This document shows positions 9,626-20,214 of a stretch of DNA of 64,000 nucleotides, piece by piece. Origin of the DNA: Enterovibrio sp. JCM 19048 (GTDB lineage Bacteria; Pseudomonadota; Gammaproteobacteria; Enterobacterales; Vibrionaceae); the NCBI GenBank assembly GCA_001310415.1, contig BAXE01000023.1, positions 1-64,000 on the forward strand, read 5' to 3'. The translations under genes were made by a program, and so were the position numbers. Under the pieces are notes generated by a model. That model saw nothing but the letters and a program-made list of their open reading frames with translations, had not been told where the DNA came from and did not search any database. Each line of letters starts with the position of its first letter. Within the stretch, counting starts at the first letter, position 1.

Positions 9626-12600
9626 ATGAAATTTACAGACATATTTATTCACCGCCCGGTGATGGCGGCTTCGCTCAGTGTCCTGCTTTTGTTGCTTGGC
9701 CTGAATGCGATGAAAGATTTGCAGGTGCGACAGTATCCTGAAATGACCAACACCGTTATCACGGTATCAACGCCCTATCCCGGCGCGGATGCCGAGTTGG
9801 TGGAAGGTTTTATTACCCAGCCACTTGAGCAGGCACTTTCGCAAGTGGATAACCTCGATTTCATGACATCAGCCAGCCAGTTGGGTACCTCTAAAATCAC
9901 CCTTAATATGCTGCTCAACACCAACCCGGAAGAAGCGCTGGCGAACGTGTTGTCGCAGATAAACTCGGTTTCCAACCAGTTGCCGAAAGAGGCGTACAAC
10001 CCATCTGTCACCTCGTCTACCGGTTCGACCACCTCCATCATGTACATTTCGTTTTTCAGTGGGGAGCTGAACTCCAGCCAGATAGCGGACTATCTGGAAC
10101 GGGTCGTCAATCCGCAACTGTCGACGGTAAATGGGGTATCCAATATCCAGATGATGGGGGGTGCACCGTTTGCGCTGCGTATCTGGCCGGATCCGGAAAA
10201 GCTGGGGCAATACGACCTTTCCACCTCTGATCTTGTCGGCGTTTTGCAGCAAAACAACTATCAGTCGGCGGTAGGCCAGTTCAACAGCTATTTCACGGTA
10301 TTGAACAGCACCATTGATAGCCAGGTAGACACAGTCGAAGGCTGAAAAACCTGGTGATCAAAAGCTACAAAGGTCAGGTCGTGCAGCTTCGCGATGTTGC
10401 CGAAGTCAACATGAGTAAAAGCAGCGACAATACCCGTGCACTCGCAAACGGGCGTGAAGCGTCATCATCGGTATTAACGCCACACCGACCGCTAACCCGC
10501 TGACAGTGGCGGAAGGTATCCGCGACAAGTTTGCGTCGGTCAAAAACAACCTGCCCAATACCATTGATGCAGACGTGCTTTACGACTCCACCCTGGCGAT
10601 CACCGACTCCATTGACGAAGTGGTCAAAACCATTGCTGAAGCCGCGATCATCGTTATCGTGGTTATCCTCCTTTTCCTCGGCTCGTTCCGCGCCGTCGTG
10701 ATCCCAATTGTCACCATTCCCTTGTCGCTGATTGGCGTTATGGCGGTCATGCAGGCGTTTGGCTTTACCCTCAACCTGATGACGCTGCTGGCGATGGTGC
10801 TGGCAATCGGTCTGGTGGTGGACGATGCCATCGTGGTGGTGGAAAACGTCGACCGCCATATCAAGATGGGCACCAAACCCTTTAAAGCTGCGCTGGAAGC
10901 AACCCGGGAGATCGCCGTGCCGGTGATCTCCATGACCATCACGCTGGCGGCGGTTTACGCCCCGATAGCCCTGATGGGTGGCGTGACCGGCTCCCTGTTT
11001 AAGGAGTTCGCGCTCACGCTGGCCGGTTCAGTGTTTATTTCAGGGTTTATCGCACTGACGCTCTCACCCATGATGTGTTCGAAAATGCTCAAGCCACATA
11101 CCACCCCATCCAAGTTTGAGGCGACGGTTGAACATGTATTGGGTGGGTTGACCAAGCGCTATCACCATGCCCTTCTTGCGGTACTCAACCACAAGAAAAC
11201 CGTGGTGGCATTTGCCTGATAGTGCTGGCGTCGCTTCCGGTTATCTTCAGCTTTATCCCTTCCCAGCTTGCGCCGGATGAAGATCAGGGTGTGGTCGTGG
11301 TTATTGGTAGTACGCCTTCCACCTCCAACAACGATTACATTCAGCCAACATGGGGCTGATTTCAGAGATCATTTCCAAGCAACCACAAGCAGAGGCTTCG
11401 CTGGCAATGATTGGCGTTCCTACCAGCAGCCAGGCATTGCCATTGGGCCACTTATTCCCTGGAGTGAACGGGCGCTGAGCCAAAAAGAAGTGTCTGCTAA
11501 CGTCAACAAGGCTGCGAAACAACTGCCAGGCATCAATGCTACGGCATACCAGATGCCTTCTTTGCCCGGCGCATCCGGTGGCCTGCCTATCCAGTTCGTT
11601 ATTACCAGCCGGCGGATTTTGAAACCCTCTACAACGTCGGCAACAAAATACTGGAGAAAGCCAAAACCAGCCCACTGTTTGTATATACCGACGTAAACCT
11701 CAAGTACGACTCCGGTCTGGTACAGTTGAAGATTAACCGTGAGGCTGCAGGTGCCTATGGTGTCACCATGCAGGCCATTGGCTCGACACTCGGCACCATG
11801 ATGAGCGGTGGCTATATCAACCGTGTGAACATTGATGGACGCTCGTATGAGGTTATTCCGCAGGTTGACCGCGTTTACCGCGCCAATCCGCACCTGATTA
11901 GCCAGTTCTATGTCACTGCGCAAATGGCGCTGCTGTTCCGCTGTCCAGTCTGGTCAGTTACGAGGTGAACGGACAGGCAAAATCACTGCCGCACTACAAC
12001 CAGATGAACTCGATTTCAGTGGAAGCCGTGCCGGCGCCGAATGTCGCCATGGGCGATGCCATTGCGTTTTTCGAACAGCTGGCGAAAACCGATCTTCCAC
12101 TGGGCTACACTTACGCTTCATGGGTGAAGCTCGCCAGTTTGTGGAAGAAGGCAGCTCGCTTTACCTGACCTTCGCACTGGCTTTGGCGATTATCTTCCTG
12201 GTTCTTGCCAGCCAGTTTGAAAGTGTGCGTGACCCACTGGTTATTATGTTTACTGTGCCTCTCGCGATAAGTGGTGCGTTAATTTCACTTGGCTGGACAC
12301 ATATCTCCGGTGAAACCTCGCTCAACATTTACTCGCAGGTCGGGCTGATCACCTTGGTTGGGCTAATCACCAAGCACGGCATTTTGATGTGTGAGGTGGC
12401 GAAAGAAGAGCAGGTGTTCAAAGGTGTGTCGAAAGTGGATGCGATTGTTGAAGCAGCAACCGTGCGTCTGCGCCCTATCCTGATGACCACCTCCGCGATG
12501 ATCGCAGGTCTCATCCCGCTGCTGTTTGCGACCGGCGCTGGTGCAGCATCACGCTACAACATCGGTCTGGTCATCGTCGCCGGTCTTGGCGTAGGTACCC

Positions 12601-12740
12601 TGTTCACCCTGTTCGTGTTGCCGGTGCTCTACACCTACATCTCAGGTGGTCACCGTTACCATGAAGGCATGGAAGGCGATGACGGCGAACCGGAAGCGGT
12701 GAAACCGCTCACTGACGAGCCGCCACAACCGGCAAGCTAA
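9626..12740 (+). CDS. RND multidrug efflux permease, AcrB/MexI-like (multiply frameshifted)
   Basis: Proton-driven inner-membrane pump of about 1,040 aa. N-terminus KFTDIFIHRPVMAASLSVLL is typical; TM4 shows the proton-relay Asp pair in LAIGLVVDDAIVVVENVDRH; the C-terminal half has QVGLITLVGLITKHGILMCE and LRPILMTTSAMIAGLIPLL. AAGGAG is 8 nt before ATG 9626. At least seven frame breaks: about 10342, 10458, 11217, 11338, 11610, 11935 and 12115. All halves of the fold remain recognisable, so this is a full-length gene with sequence errors rather than a decayed one. Ends at a strong terminator. Confidence 0.9.
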
Positions 12741-12767
12741 TCGGTAAAAGAAAGGCGAATGAAAGAC

Positions 12768-12795
12768 AAAAGGCAGGGACGTCCCTGCCTTTTTC
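12768..12795 (+). terminator. Rho-independent terminator after RND operon
   Basis: AAAAGGCAGGGAC/GTCCCTGCCTTTTT forms a long perfect stem with terminal T-run. The A-run on the other side lets it also act on the convergent cytochrome gene. Confidence 0.9.
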
Positions 12796-12818
12796 TTTAT
12801 TGTTTTAGGAATCTCTTC

Positions 12819-13335
12819 CTAATCCTTACTTCGCGTCAGCCAAGTCATTCCGGAAAGATAATTGCGACCCGTCAGGCGGGACATAATGACAACGGCTGAG
12901 ACATGGACGATCACCGCAGCCAGTGCCATGTTCGCCAGAACTTCGTGCACCTCTTCCAGCCACTCTTCGCCCCAGAAGCGGTCGGTTTCCATCAAGATAC
13001 CGGAGACGCTGGTGAGAATGAGTAACGTCCACAGTGCCCACACCATCATGGCACCTGCGGGGTTATGGCCAAGGTGATCATCTTTATGGGTTTGGAAAAC
13101 CTCACGCAGATGCGCCAGTGCCTTGGATACAGACGGCAGAAACTGTCGCAAAGCAGCGGGAGAATCAACATCATCCCCAGAGCAGGCGAATACCTAAGGC
13201 AACAAGCAACGCATAACCCGCCCATTCATGAATATCGCTTCCTTCTTCAACCACAAAGAAATTGGCGAGAAACAAAAAGGCGATGGTCCAGTGCGTCAGC
13301 CTGACGACGATGTCCCAGCGCGTTGGTTCAGTCAT
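12819..13335 (-). CDS. Cytochrome b561-type membrane protein (frameshifted)
   Basis: About 172 aa di-haem cytochrome b of the Ni/Fe-hydrogenase-b-subunit-like/YodB class. N-terminal half reads from ATG 13335: WDIVVRLTHWTIAFLFLANF with haem-ligand His in LTHW, then IHEWAGYALLVALGIRLLWG. One base is lost near 13178, after which the frame resumes as DDVDSPAALRQFLPSVSKAL, HNPAGAMMVWALWTLLILTS and WLEEVHEVLANMALAAVIVH. Its ATG overlaps the stop of the upstream PepSY gene (ATGACTGA), so translation is coupled. The pair probably forms a membrane electron-transfer unit; the partner is unknown. Confidence 0.82.
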
Positions 13336-13612
13336 CTATTTCCTCTTTCACCTTTGTCATGTTGGTCGGGTCAAAATAGATTTCAGCCCGTTTGCCATCG
13401 CTGGTGTGGCCATAAAGCTCATAACAGCCCGTGTCGGTTTTCTTAAACACTTTGATTTTATAGCCCATGGCTTCGACCTGCGCTTTGGCGTCGTCCATGC
13501 TCATCCAGTTGGATTCCGGTTCTTTGGTACAGGTAGGGTCAGCCATTGCCGAAAAGGCGGTGCCAAGGGCTGCAACAGCAAGCAGAGAGCGGGATAGTGT
13601 TGAAAGTGACAT
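13328..13612 (-). CDS. Periplasmic PepSY domain protein
   Basis: 94 aa. Signal peptide (SLSTLSRSLLAVAALGTAFS-AMA), two Cys (CTKEPESNW and TGCYELYG) likely forming a disulphide, and a single PepSY_2-like domain: MSMDDAKAQVEAMGYKIKVF ... KRAEIYFDPTNMTKV. GGAGG lies 8 nt upstream. It is the first gene of a two-gene operon with the cytochrome b561, a pairing common in vibrios. A PmrA-type box lies 46-62 nt upstream, suggesting control by a CarR/VprA/PmrA-like response regulator, as for the neighbouring eptA. Confidence 0.85.
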   Translation of the reverse strand: MSLSTLSRSLLAVAALGTAFSAMADPTCTKEPESNWMSMDDAKAQVEAMGYKIKVFKKTDTGCYELYGHTSDGKRAEIYFDPTNMTKVKEEIDD

Positions 13613-13657
13613 TGTATTTCCTCCATGGTGAATGCCCTTTCACACTACGCCCGCTGA

Positions 13658-13674
13658 CTTAAGGATTACTTAGG
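13658..13674 (-). promoter_or_regulatory. Putative PmrA/VprA-type box upstream of PepSY operon
   Basis: CTTAAG-GATTA-CTTAGG on the plus strand (CCTAAG-N5-CTTAAG on the minus). The 6-5-6 direct-repeat spacing is that of PmrA/BasR-family sites. It lies in the short gap between the eptA stop and the PepSY start. Confidence 0.5.
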
Positions 13675-13685
13675 GAATTGTCAAT

Positions 13686-15301
13686 TTACTGTCGGCATGG
13701 TGAAAAAATGTCCATCTTGCCGTCATAGGCATTGGTCTTCACATCCATCAGTCCAAGCAACGAATGGAACAGGTTGTCCTGGCTATATGGCTTGTCCGTA
13801 TTGCTCTGGAGGCACTGTTTATCCAACCTTTGTCCTCATCAAAGCCGGGCGATGACCAGAACAGCATCGGCACTCTGGTCTGGGTTTCCGGCGCCAGTGC
13901 GTATGGCATACCGTGCAGGAAAAGCCCATTCTCACCCAGGGACTCACCATGGTCTGAGATAAAGAACAGCGCCGTATTGTATTGCCCTTCCAGCCCTTTC
14001 AGTTTCTTGATGAGCTGTGACAATACATAGTCTGTGTAACGGATGGTGTTGTCATAGGTATTGACGATCTCCTCCACCGAACAGTTTTCGATGTCAGCAC
14101 GCGGACAATCCGGCTGGAAATAGGCCATGTCTTTTGGGTAGCGCTGGAAGTAAGTCGGCCCGTGGCTGCCAATGATATGAAGCGCAACCACACGATCCCC
14201 TTTCATGCCAGCAATTTCACCGTCCATCCCTTCCAGCAATGCCATATCAAAACAGGTAGAGCCGTTACAGAGATCATCCACGCGCCGATTGTCCACTTCA
14301 CTACGGTGGATATTTTTCGCAACGCCCTTATCCCCGCCATCGTTTTCTTTCCAGTAAACGTCAATCCCCGCGCGGGATAGGATATCCACCACGTCATCCT
14401 GATTGTCAGCCTGCTCCCGGTCAAAATTGTCGCGGGTCATGTTGGAGAACATACAAGGCACTGAAACCGCGGTAGCAGTGCCGCAGGACGACACATCCTT
14501 GAAGAACACCACATCCCCTTCCTGCTTGGTGAAGGCATTGGTCTCTCTTGGGTAACCGGCATATTCGAAGTTCTGCGCCCTCGCCGTCTCACCGAGAACG
14601 AAAACCAGCAGGTCAGGTTTTTCTGGGTTTGCTTTGGGGTCCTGCACCGCATCCAAGCCAATTTGTTTGTAGGGAATGGGTTCGGAGAAATAGCGATCTT
14701 TCACCAACTGGTAACCGCTATAAACAAAATGGGTAGGGATAATCACCCGCTTCAGGTAACTGTTGTTGCGCCCGACTGAGGCATAATCCTGATAATACCC
14801 CGCCGCGATAGCGCCAATTGCTACCAAAGAAATCACCACAGACAGCAGTTTGGTGCCGAATAAATGCAAAACGCCTTTTTTGCTGATAGGCACAAACAGG
14901 ATCGCCAGTGCCGGCAGTATGCCAAACGCAGTTATCCAGCCTATTGATGCAAAGCTGATGTAAGAGGTTGCTTCAGACGTGTTGGTTTCAACAATATTGA
15001 CCAGCATATCCTGGTCGAAAATCGTGCCATAGAAAAAGCCCGCATAGGTGACTGCTGATGACACCAACACCAAAAGTGCAAAAAAAGGCCGGAATAGATA
15101 CGGCCATGCAAAAACGTTAAAAATCACATTTAACGAAAAGAAAAAGAAAAACGGAATGGTTGCGACAAAGACAGGGTCAACATGCTCTAGCCCGTGGAAG
15201 ATATCAACCAAACGGTCGTAGATGGGCAAATTCATAAACAGCGCAAAATAGGCTGCCAAGATCATTGTTGCCAGCCACATTGGAATTGGCTTTATTTTCA
15301 T
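13686..15301 (-). CDS. eptA: Lipid A phosphoethanolamine transferase
   Basis: 538 aa inner-membrane enzyme that adds phosphoethanolamine to lipid A, lowering surface charge and giving cationic-peptide/polymyxin resistance. Five N-terminal membrane helices (within residues 1-190) precede a periplasmic alkaline-phosphatase-fold domain with VFVLGETARAQNFEYAGY (metal-binding Glu), the nucleophile Thr in SCGTATAVSVPCMFS, and FISDHGESLGENGLFLHGMP. Six Cys in the catalytic domain fit the usual disulphides. One base is lost near 13814; the true tail reads KQCLQSNTDKPYSQDNLFHS ... MDIFSPCRQ with stop at 13686. A PmrA-type box lies 147 nt upstream. Confidence 0.92.
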
Positions 15302-15447
15302 AGTTCTCTCAGTTACAGGTAAACGCAGGCGTTAGGGGTGAAGCAGGAAACAGACTTTTCATTTCCCAACACAAACCCAACTTGAGTATCCAAATTCTGG
15401 TGCGGCGACATTCTATAATGCACCGTATAGCAAGTTATCTGACCTAA

Positions 15448-15464
15448 CTTAAGAAACGCTTAAG
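15448..15464 (-). promoter_or_regulatory. Putative PmrA/VprA-type box upstream of eptA
   Basis: Perfect CTTAAG-AAACG-CTTAAG tandem repeat with 5-nt spacer, the form bound by PmrA-family response regulators, in the 240-nt leader between eptA and the rodA terminator. Confidence 0.6.
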
Positions 15465-15542
15465 GGTTGAATAAAATATAGCCGATAACCTATTGAGTCT
15501 TTGGTAAAAAACAAGGTTTTGGCAATTTTGGAAGTTCACATA

Positions 15543-15572
15543 ACAAAAAACCGGCTCGTAGTGAGCCGGTTA
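15543..15572 (-). terminator. Rho-independent terminator after rodA
   Basis: On the minus strand CCGGCTC-ACTAC-GAGCCGG then TTTTTTGTTA, 9 nt past the rodA stop. Confidence 0.88.
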
Positions 15573-15580
15573 TTTATTGA

Positions 15581-16692
15581 TTAAGCACTCCGGGCGAACG
15601 TCCGGTTGCTCCAAGTCGCCTCAATGGGCTGTTTACCGCAGCAGAGCGCCATGATGATGCCGAAGCAGGCTCCTGCGTGATCATGGCCGTACCGCCATAG
15701 CTGATGAAAGGCAATGGACTCCCCATCACCGGCAGCAAGCCGCTTACCATACCGAGGTTGATGAAGGCATACAGGAAGAAACTCATTGCCAACGCGCCAC
15801 TGACTAAGCGTGAGAAGGTGAATTTGTGTTCGCTGCCAGCCAAAGCGCGCGCCCGGAGATAAACAGGTACAGCACAATCATCACCGCACTGCCGATAAAG
15901 CCCCACTCTTCTGCAAACGTCGAGAAGATGAAGTCAGTATGGCTTTCCGGAATAAACCCAAGCTGGCCCTGTGTCGCGCTCATAAAGCCTTTACCACGCA
16001 CACCACCAGAGCCAATCGCAATCAGTGACTGGATAATTTGATAACCCGAACCCAGTGGATCAGATTCCGGATTCAGGAATTGGGTAACGCGCATCTTCTG
16101 GTACTCCTCCATAAAGAAGAACCACATGGCCGGCACAATGGCCGCCACCAATGCGAGCACGGAGCCAATGATGCGCCAACTCATCCCTGCCAGAAACAGC
16201 ACAAACAAGGTATAGATGACGGTGAAAATAGCACCATCAAGGTCTGGCTGGATAACAATCAAACTGGCCGGAACCGCCGTCACTGCCGCACAAAGGAAAA
16301 TCTTATGTAATCCCGGTCTACCTGGGTCACGCACGATAAGCCATGCACCATCATTGGCACGGCAACTTTAACCAGTTCGGAAGGCTGGAAACGGATAGGC
16401 CCCAGCGCCAGCCAGCGTTTGGCACCATTCACTGTTTCACCGGCGGCGATTACCCCTAAGAGCAGGATGATGGTGATGACGAACAGGTGCGGCGCGAACT
16501 GTCGGTAGCGTTTTGCCGGGATCAGCGAAAACAACAAAAGGGCGAACATGGCAATCCCCGCTCGCGCCACGTGGCGTTCGAGGATTGGCATGCTGTATCC
16601 GCTGGCGCTCCAGACGCTCATTGAGCCAAGGGTGATCAGCGAGATGATCGCTATCAGCAGCGGAATATCGATCTAAGATGAAATTTGTTCAT
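15581..16692 (-). CDS. rodA: RodA/FtsW-family peptidoglycan polymerase (SEDS; multiply frameshifted)
   Basis: About 370 aa membrane glycosyltransferase that polymerises lipid II during cell elongation. Recognisable blocks: WSASGYSMPILERHVARAG, AKRWLALGPIRFQPSELVKV, VIQPDLDGAIFTV, GFIPESHTDFIFSTFAEEWG and SPLPFISYGGTAM, covering the SEDS signature set including the catalytic-loop region. Frame breaks near 16675, 16352, 15845 and 15665; the reconstructed tail is GACFGIIMALCCGKQPIEA with stop at 15581. No penicillin-binding protein 2 (mrdA) is adjacent; the upstream neighbour is a terminated DedA gene. So this may be a second, stand-alone RodA paralogue. Confidence 0.85.
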
Positions 16693-16720
16693 TGCCTTGT
16701 TTTAACTATCTGAAAAACAC

Positions 16721-16752
16721 AAAAACGCACCGAGCCTGCGCCCGGTGCGTTT
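16721..16752 (-). terminator. Rho-independent terminator after DedA gene
   Basis: AACGCACCG/CGGTGCGTT stem (16724-16732 with 16743-16751); minus-strand reading continues TTTTTGTGTTTTT. It separates the DedA gene from rodA, meaning rodA needs its own promoter in the short 28-nt gap or read-through. Confidence 0.82.
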
Positions 16753-16764
16753 TCCCTAATAAAA

Positions 16765-17442
16765 TCAAGCTTTTGATGTTGGCGGTTTATTCCCACGCAG
16801 CAATTTGCGGATACGCCAAGTCAGCGCGGTCATGATCGCAGCACACAGCGTGATAACAGGCGCTGCCATCAACCCCATGGTCACAGCACGGCTAAGGGTA
16901 TCCGGCAGTGATGGCAAAAGGAAGCCGACGCCCGAAAGCAGACACACCCATAACGTCGCGCTGAGCCAGCAAAAGTAGTGGAATCGTGGTGCATCTTTCA
17001 CACGCATACCCATCATCATCGGCACAATTGAGCGCACACCTGGGATAAAACGTGCCGCAAACAGCGCCACCAAGCCATGTTGACGCAACAGTGCATCCAC
17101 GGTTTTCATGTTCTTTTCAGGCACTTTATCAAGCCAGGATTGCACCAGCGGCAGTTTGTTCAGCCAGCGTCCCTGCAAAAAGGCCAACCAGCTACCCACC
17201 GATGCCGCGATGATCAGCAACGGAAACGCGATAGCCGGGGTCAAAACGCCCACTGCCGCCAAGGTACCTACCAGCACAACCACACTGTCACAAGGCAAAG
17301 GTGCCGCGGGCAAAAAGCCGCTTTCCATACCGATTAAAACGGCGACGATAATATAAATCAGCACTGCACTGCCCGGTGCCAGTAAGGTATCGAAATCCTG
17401 ATGCCAAAGGGCGATCAGCACTTCTTGAATAGCTTCAAACAT
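16765..17442 (-). CDS. DedA family membrane protein
   Basis: 225 aa DedA/SNARE-associated family protein; members flip or scavenge undecaprenyl phosphate and phospholipids and support envelope homeostasis. Seen: VLIGMESGFLPAAPLPCDSV (family E/D and LPG-like position), the re-entrant region ALFAARFIPGVRSIVPMMMG with the conserved Arg-Phe-x-PG-x-R motif, and five to six membrane segments. GGAGAT is 5 nt before ATG. Intact and followed by a terminator, so monocistronic. Confidence 0.9.
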   Translation of the reverse strand: MFEAIQEVLIALWHQDFDTLLAPGSAVLIYIIVAVLIGMESGFLPAAPLPCDSVVVLVGTLAAVGVLTPAIAFPLLIIAASVGSWLAFLQGRWLNKLPLVQSWLDKVPEKNMKTVDALLRQHGLVALFAARFIPGVRSIVPMMMGMRVKDAPRFHYFCWLSATLWVCLLSGVGFLLPSLPDTLSRAVTMGLMAAPVITLCAAIMTALTWRIRKLLRGNKPPTSKA

Positions 17443-17499
17443 GATATCTCCAACATGTTTTGGAAAAATAAAATAAAAAGGCGAAGGAGAAGCCGCTAA

Positions 17500-17871
17500 C
17501 TAGCGCGTGTGTATATAGCGGAACTGGAAATTAGAAGGGTCCTGATCGGCACTTCTGCGTCGTTGGAGATGGAAATAGGACCAAGCCGCTAGAGTGGCAA
17601 CCGCGCTGAAGAAAATGCGCAGCCCATTTTCAGGCAAATAAAGCCAGGGCGTCGCATCATTCCGCAGTGGTACCGATGAAAAAAACGGACGTTGGGCCGC
17701 GTTGCGGAGCAAGGGGGATACCGTCACTGCCCTTGGGGCTTTTTCACCAAAATCTACGTTCTTAAACGCCTGCGCACTGACCCCGGAATTGCTGACGCTG
17801 AGCATGCTGAGACAAAGCGCAGCCGCACACATAGCGATAGCAAAAGGCAGATTTTCCAGCAGGCGTTTCAA
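17500..17871 (-). CDS. Hypothetical membrane protein
   Basis: 123 aa, not recognised. An N-terminal hydrophobic segment (about 8-27) with LENLPFAIAMCAAALCLSML may be a signal anchor; a second helix lies at about 85-101 (GLRIFFSAVATLAAWSYF) followed by a basic stop-transfer QRRRSADQ, implying a periplasmic middle of about 55 residues. Lies between the DedA gene and rlmF with no operonic link. Confidence 0.6.
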   Translation of the reverse strand: MKRLLENLPFAIAMCAAALCLSMLSVSNSGVSAQAFKNVDFGEKAPRAVTVSPLLRNAAQRPFFSSVPLRNDATPWLYLPENGLRIFFSAVATLAAWSYFHLQRRRSADQDPSNFQFRYIHTR

Positions 17872-17969
17872 GTGACATTCCTAATGTCTGAGATCAGACA
17901 GAATTTACTGCCAACGAACGGCAAAATACAACATATTTTATTCGTCGCCAGCGTTAGCAATCTCACAAC

Positions 17970-18978
17970 TTAAGATTCTGAACCACCTGACAACCACGCT
18001 TCACGTTTTGCCTGGTCAAGGAACGTCCAACACACCACCCGCGTGACCTTCTGTCCTTGTGCCATTTCAATGGTTCGCACTGCGTCAACGTTCATCGCTT
18101 TGAGTTGTTTATAGATGGCGTCCAGGTTCTCTTTTTTCGACACCATCGTGGTGAACCAAAGGCACTGGGTTTTACATTCTGCACTTTGCTCGATCATGCG
18201 ACGGATAAACGCTGCTTCGCCGCCAGGGCACCAAAGCTCCGCATTCTGCCCGCCAAAGTTCAGGCTTGGCTTACCCTGTTTCGCCACGGTTTGGGCATCA
18301 AAGCGTTGCGTGCCTTTTTTGCGAGCATTGGCCGCCAGATTACGCACTTTGCGCTCCGAGCCCTTGGTAGCCTCAGCCATGGAGGCATGGAACGGCGGGT
18401 TACACATGGTGAAAGTAAAACGCGCGTTGGCGTTAATCATGCCGGTGAAAATATGATCAGGATTTTTCTGCAGCCTGCACTGGATGCCCCCTTTCAGTGA
18501 GGGGTTGGCATCCACCAGCAGCTTGGCGCTTTTTACCGACACAGGTCGATATCCGCACCGACAAACTGCCAGCCATAAACGCGGTGACCAATCATTGGAT
18601 AAACGCAGTTCGCACCGGTACCGATGTCCAGACCCTTTACTGCCTTTCCTTTCGGGATCTCACCAAAAGTCTCTGCCAACAAGTCGGCAATGTAGTGGAG
18701 ATAGTCCGCGCGCCCCGGAATCGGCGGGCAGAGGTAACCTGGTGGGATGTCCCAAAAGCCAACCTGATAAAAATGTTTTAACAGCGCTTTGTTGAGGGTC
18801 TTCACCGCCTCCGGGTTGGCAAAATCGACCGACAAATCACCAAACGGGTTTTTCTTTACGAAGGATTCCAACTCCGGCGTCGCTTTGATCAGGGAAGGAA
18901 AATCATAACGTGCCCGGTGAGGGTTACGTGGGTGAAGCCTTTCTTCGGAGCTGTTGGGGTTTTGTTTGGTTTAGCCAT
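17970..18978 (-). CDS. rlmF: 23S rRNA (adenine-1618 N6) methyltransferase (frameshifted)
   Basis: About 336 aa SAM-dependent methyltransferase modifying A1618 of 23S rRNA. Seen: [33 protein letters not shown], motif [16 protein letters not shown], and catalytic NPPF in [15 protein letters not shown], then [14 protein letters not shown] and [13 protein letters not shown], all characteristic of RlmF (YbiN). Single-base losses near 18925 (after APKKG) and near 18540 (GADID / [13 protein letters not shown]). Start ATG 18978 gives MAKPNKTPT, rich in Lys/Pro as usual for this family. Confidence 0.93.
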
Positions 18979-19043
18979 AATGATCTACCGTTGGCAGTGT
19001 CCGGAAATTGCAGGACACGGATTCTAGCACGGCAATCCATAAT

Positions 19044-19798
19044 TCAAAGCAAATGACCAAGATAGACGTCAGTGATATAGCGGAAAGTCAGGAAACTCTT
19101 TTCCTGATAGCGCTCAAAAAGCGTTTCCATCGCGCTCACCAGTTTGGCGTACTCCGGCGTATCCCGGTCAGGGCAATATGACGAGGAATGCAGTCGCCCC
19201 AAAAGGCCATCGAAGTCAAACCGCTGCTGATGTTCAAACGTCTGTTGTTTGACCTTGCCATCGAAAAACCCGGCGATGTCATCAAAATCCAGGTTCATAT
19301 GGCTGATTTGGCTGTAATCGGTAGCCAACTCATTGAGCAGGGCTTCGTATTCGCGTTGGAAAGGGTCGTCTAAATCGCGCGAGTTCCACACCAGGCGACA
19401 AATCCGCCCGGTTTAAGCACGCGCCGGAACTCCGCTTTTGCACTGTCATTGTTGAACCAGTGGAACGCCTGCGCAGCAGTGATGATATCGACGCTGCTAT
19501 CCCCAAGCCCGGTTGCTTCTGCTGAGCCTGCTTGCGCCGAAAAGTCACCATTTCCGCCAAGCCATGCAACCGATGCTGCACGCATATTTTCATTAGGTTC
19601 TATGCCCGTCACGCGACATCCCTTTGCCAATAACTGATGGGCGAAAATGCCGGTGCCACAGCCGATGTCTGCAACCAGAGGCGTGGAGGAATCACAGGCG
19701 TCATAGATAAGATCCACGGCCGCCTGTGGGTAATCCGGGCGGTATTTCACGTAGTCCGCTACCCGGTCTGAAAATCGTTCCTTCGAATCTTTTGACAT
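19044..19798 (-). CDS. Class I SAM-dependent methyltransferase (frameshifted)
   Basis: About 252 aa UbiE/Methyltransf_11-type enzyme. Motif I is VADIGCGTGIFAHQLL; the substrate-side motif AAQAFHWF and post-motif RVLKPGGFVAW are typical of the YcgJ/SmtA-like group. One base lost near 19380 (WCGT / WNSRDLDDPF), the C-terminus continuing to FRYITDVYLGHLL. AAGGAGC is 5 nt before ATG. Starts 12 nt after the cupin gene, so they are co-transcribed. Substrate unknown. Confidence 0.85.
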
Positions 19799-19810
19799 AT
19801 AGCTCCTTGT

Positions 19811-20200
19811 TTAGACGTGGGGTTTATCAATACGGTGGTCAGTAGGTTGCGGGGTAACCGTCATCACTTTCACACCGTTTGGCGTGTCAAAGCGGTGCCA
19901 GATTCCTTCAGGCACCACGATCAATTCACCCGCTGATAATGAAACAGGCGTTTCTTCGCTGTCGCTCAGCAGGTAGATAGTGGTTTCCCCTTCCAGCACA
20001 TGAACAAGCTCATCGCCCGGGTGACGCTCCCATTCGCTTTTGCCCGCGTAATAGGCAATGAAAACACCACCGTCACGGTAGTCTGCCAGTGCGTCGAAGG
20101 CCTCTTCCCCTTCACCGGTCAACGAGTGCTGCGGTGTACGGTTTTCCAGAAACGTGACTTTTTCAAACGCACTGGTCAGGTTGACTCTGCTTCCCTTCAT
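19811..20200 (-). CDS. Cupin domain protein
   Basis: 129 aa single cupin barrel. Motif 1-like stretch HPGDELVHVLEGETTIYLL carries the metal-binding His/Glu/His set, and motif 2 is PEGIWHRFDTPNGVKVM. Small cupins of this type bind a metal and a small ligand; no activity can be assigned. Lies between a DUF1232 gene and the methyltransferase on the same strand with short gaps. Intact. Confidence 0.85.
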   Translation of the reverse strand: MKGSRVNLTSAFEKVTFLENRTPQHSLTGEGEEAFDALADYRDGGVFIAYYAGKSEWERHPGDELVHVLEGETTIYLLSDSEETPVSLSAGELIVVPEGIWHRFDTPNGVKVMTVTPQPTDHRIDKPHV

Positions 20201-20214
20201 TCCTTGTCCTTCGC

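Noticed and set aside
9626..12740. RND pump as a decayed pseudogene
   Set aside because: All motifs survive in order and every break is a single-base slip, as in nearly all other long genes here; sequence error is simpler.
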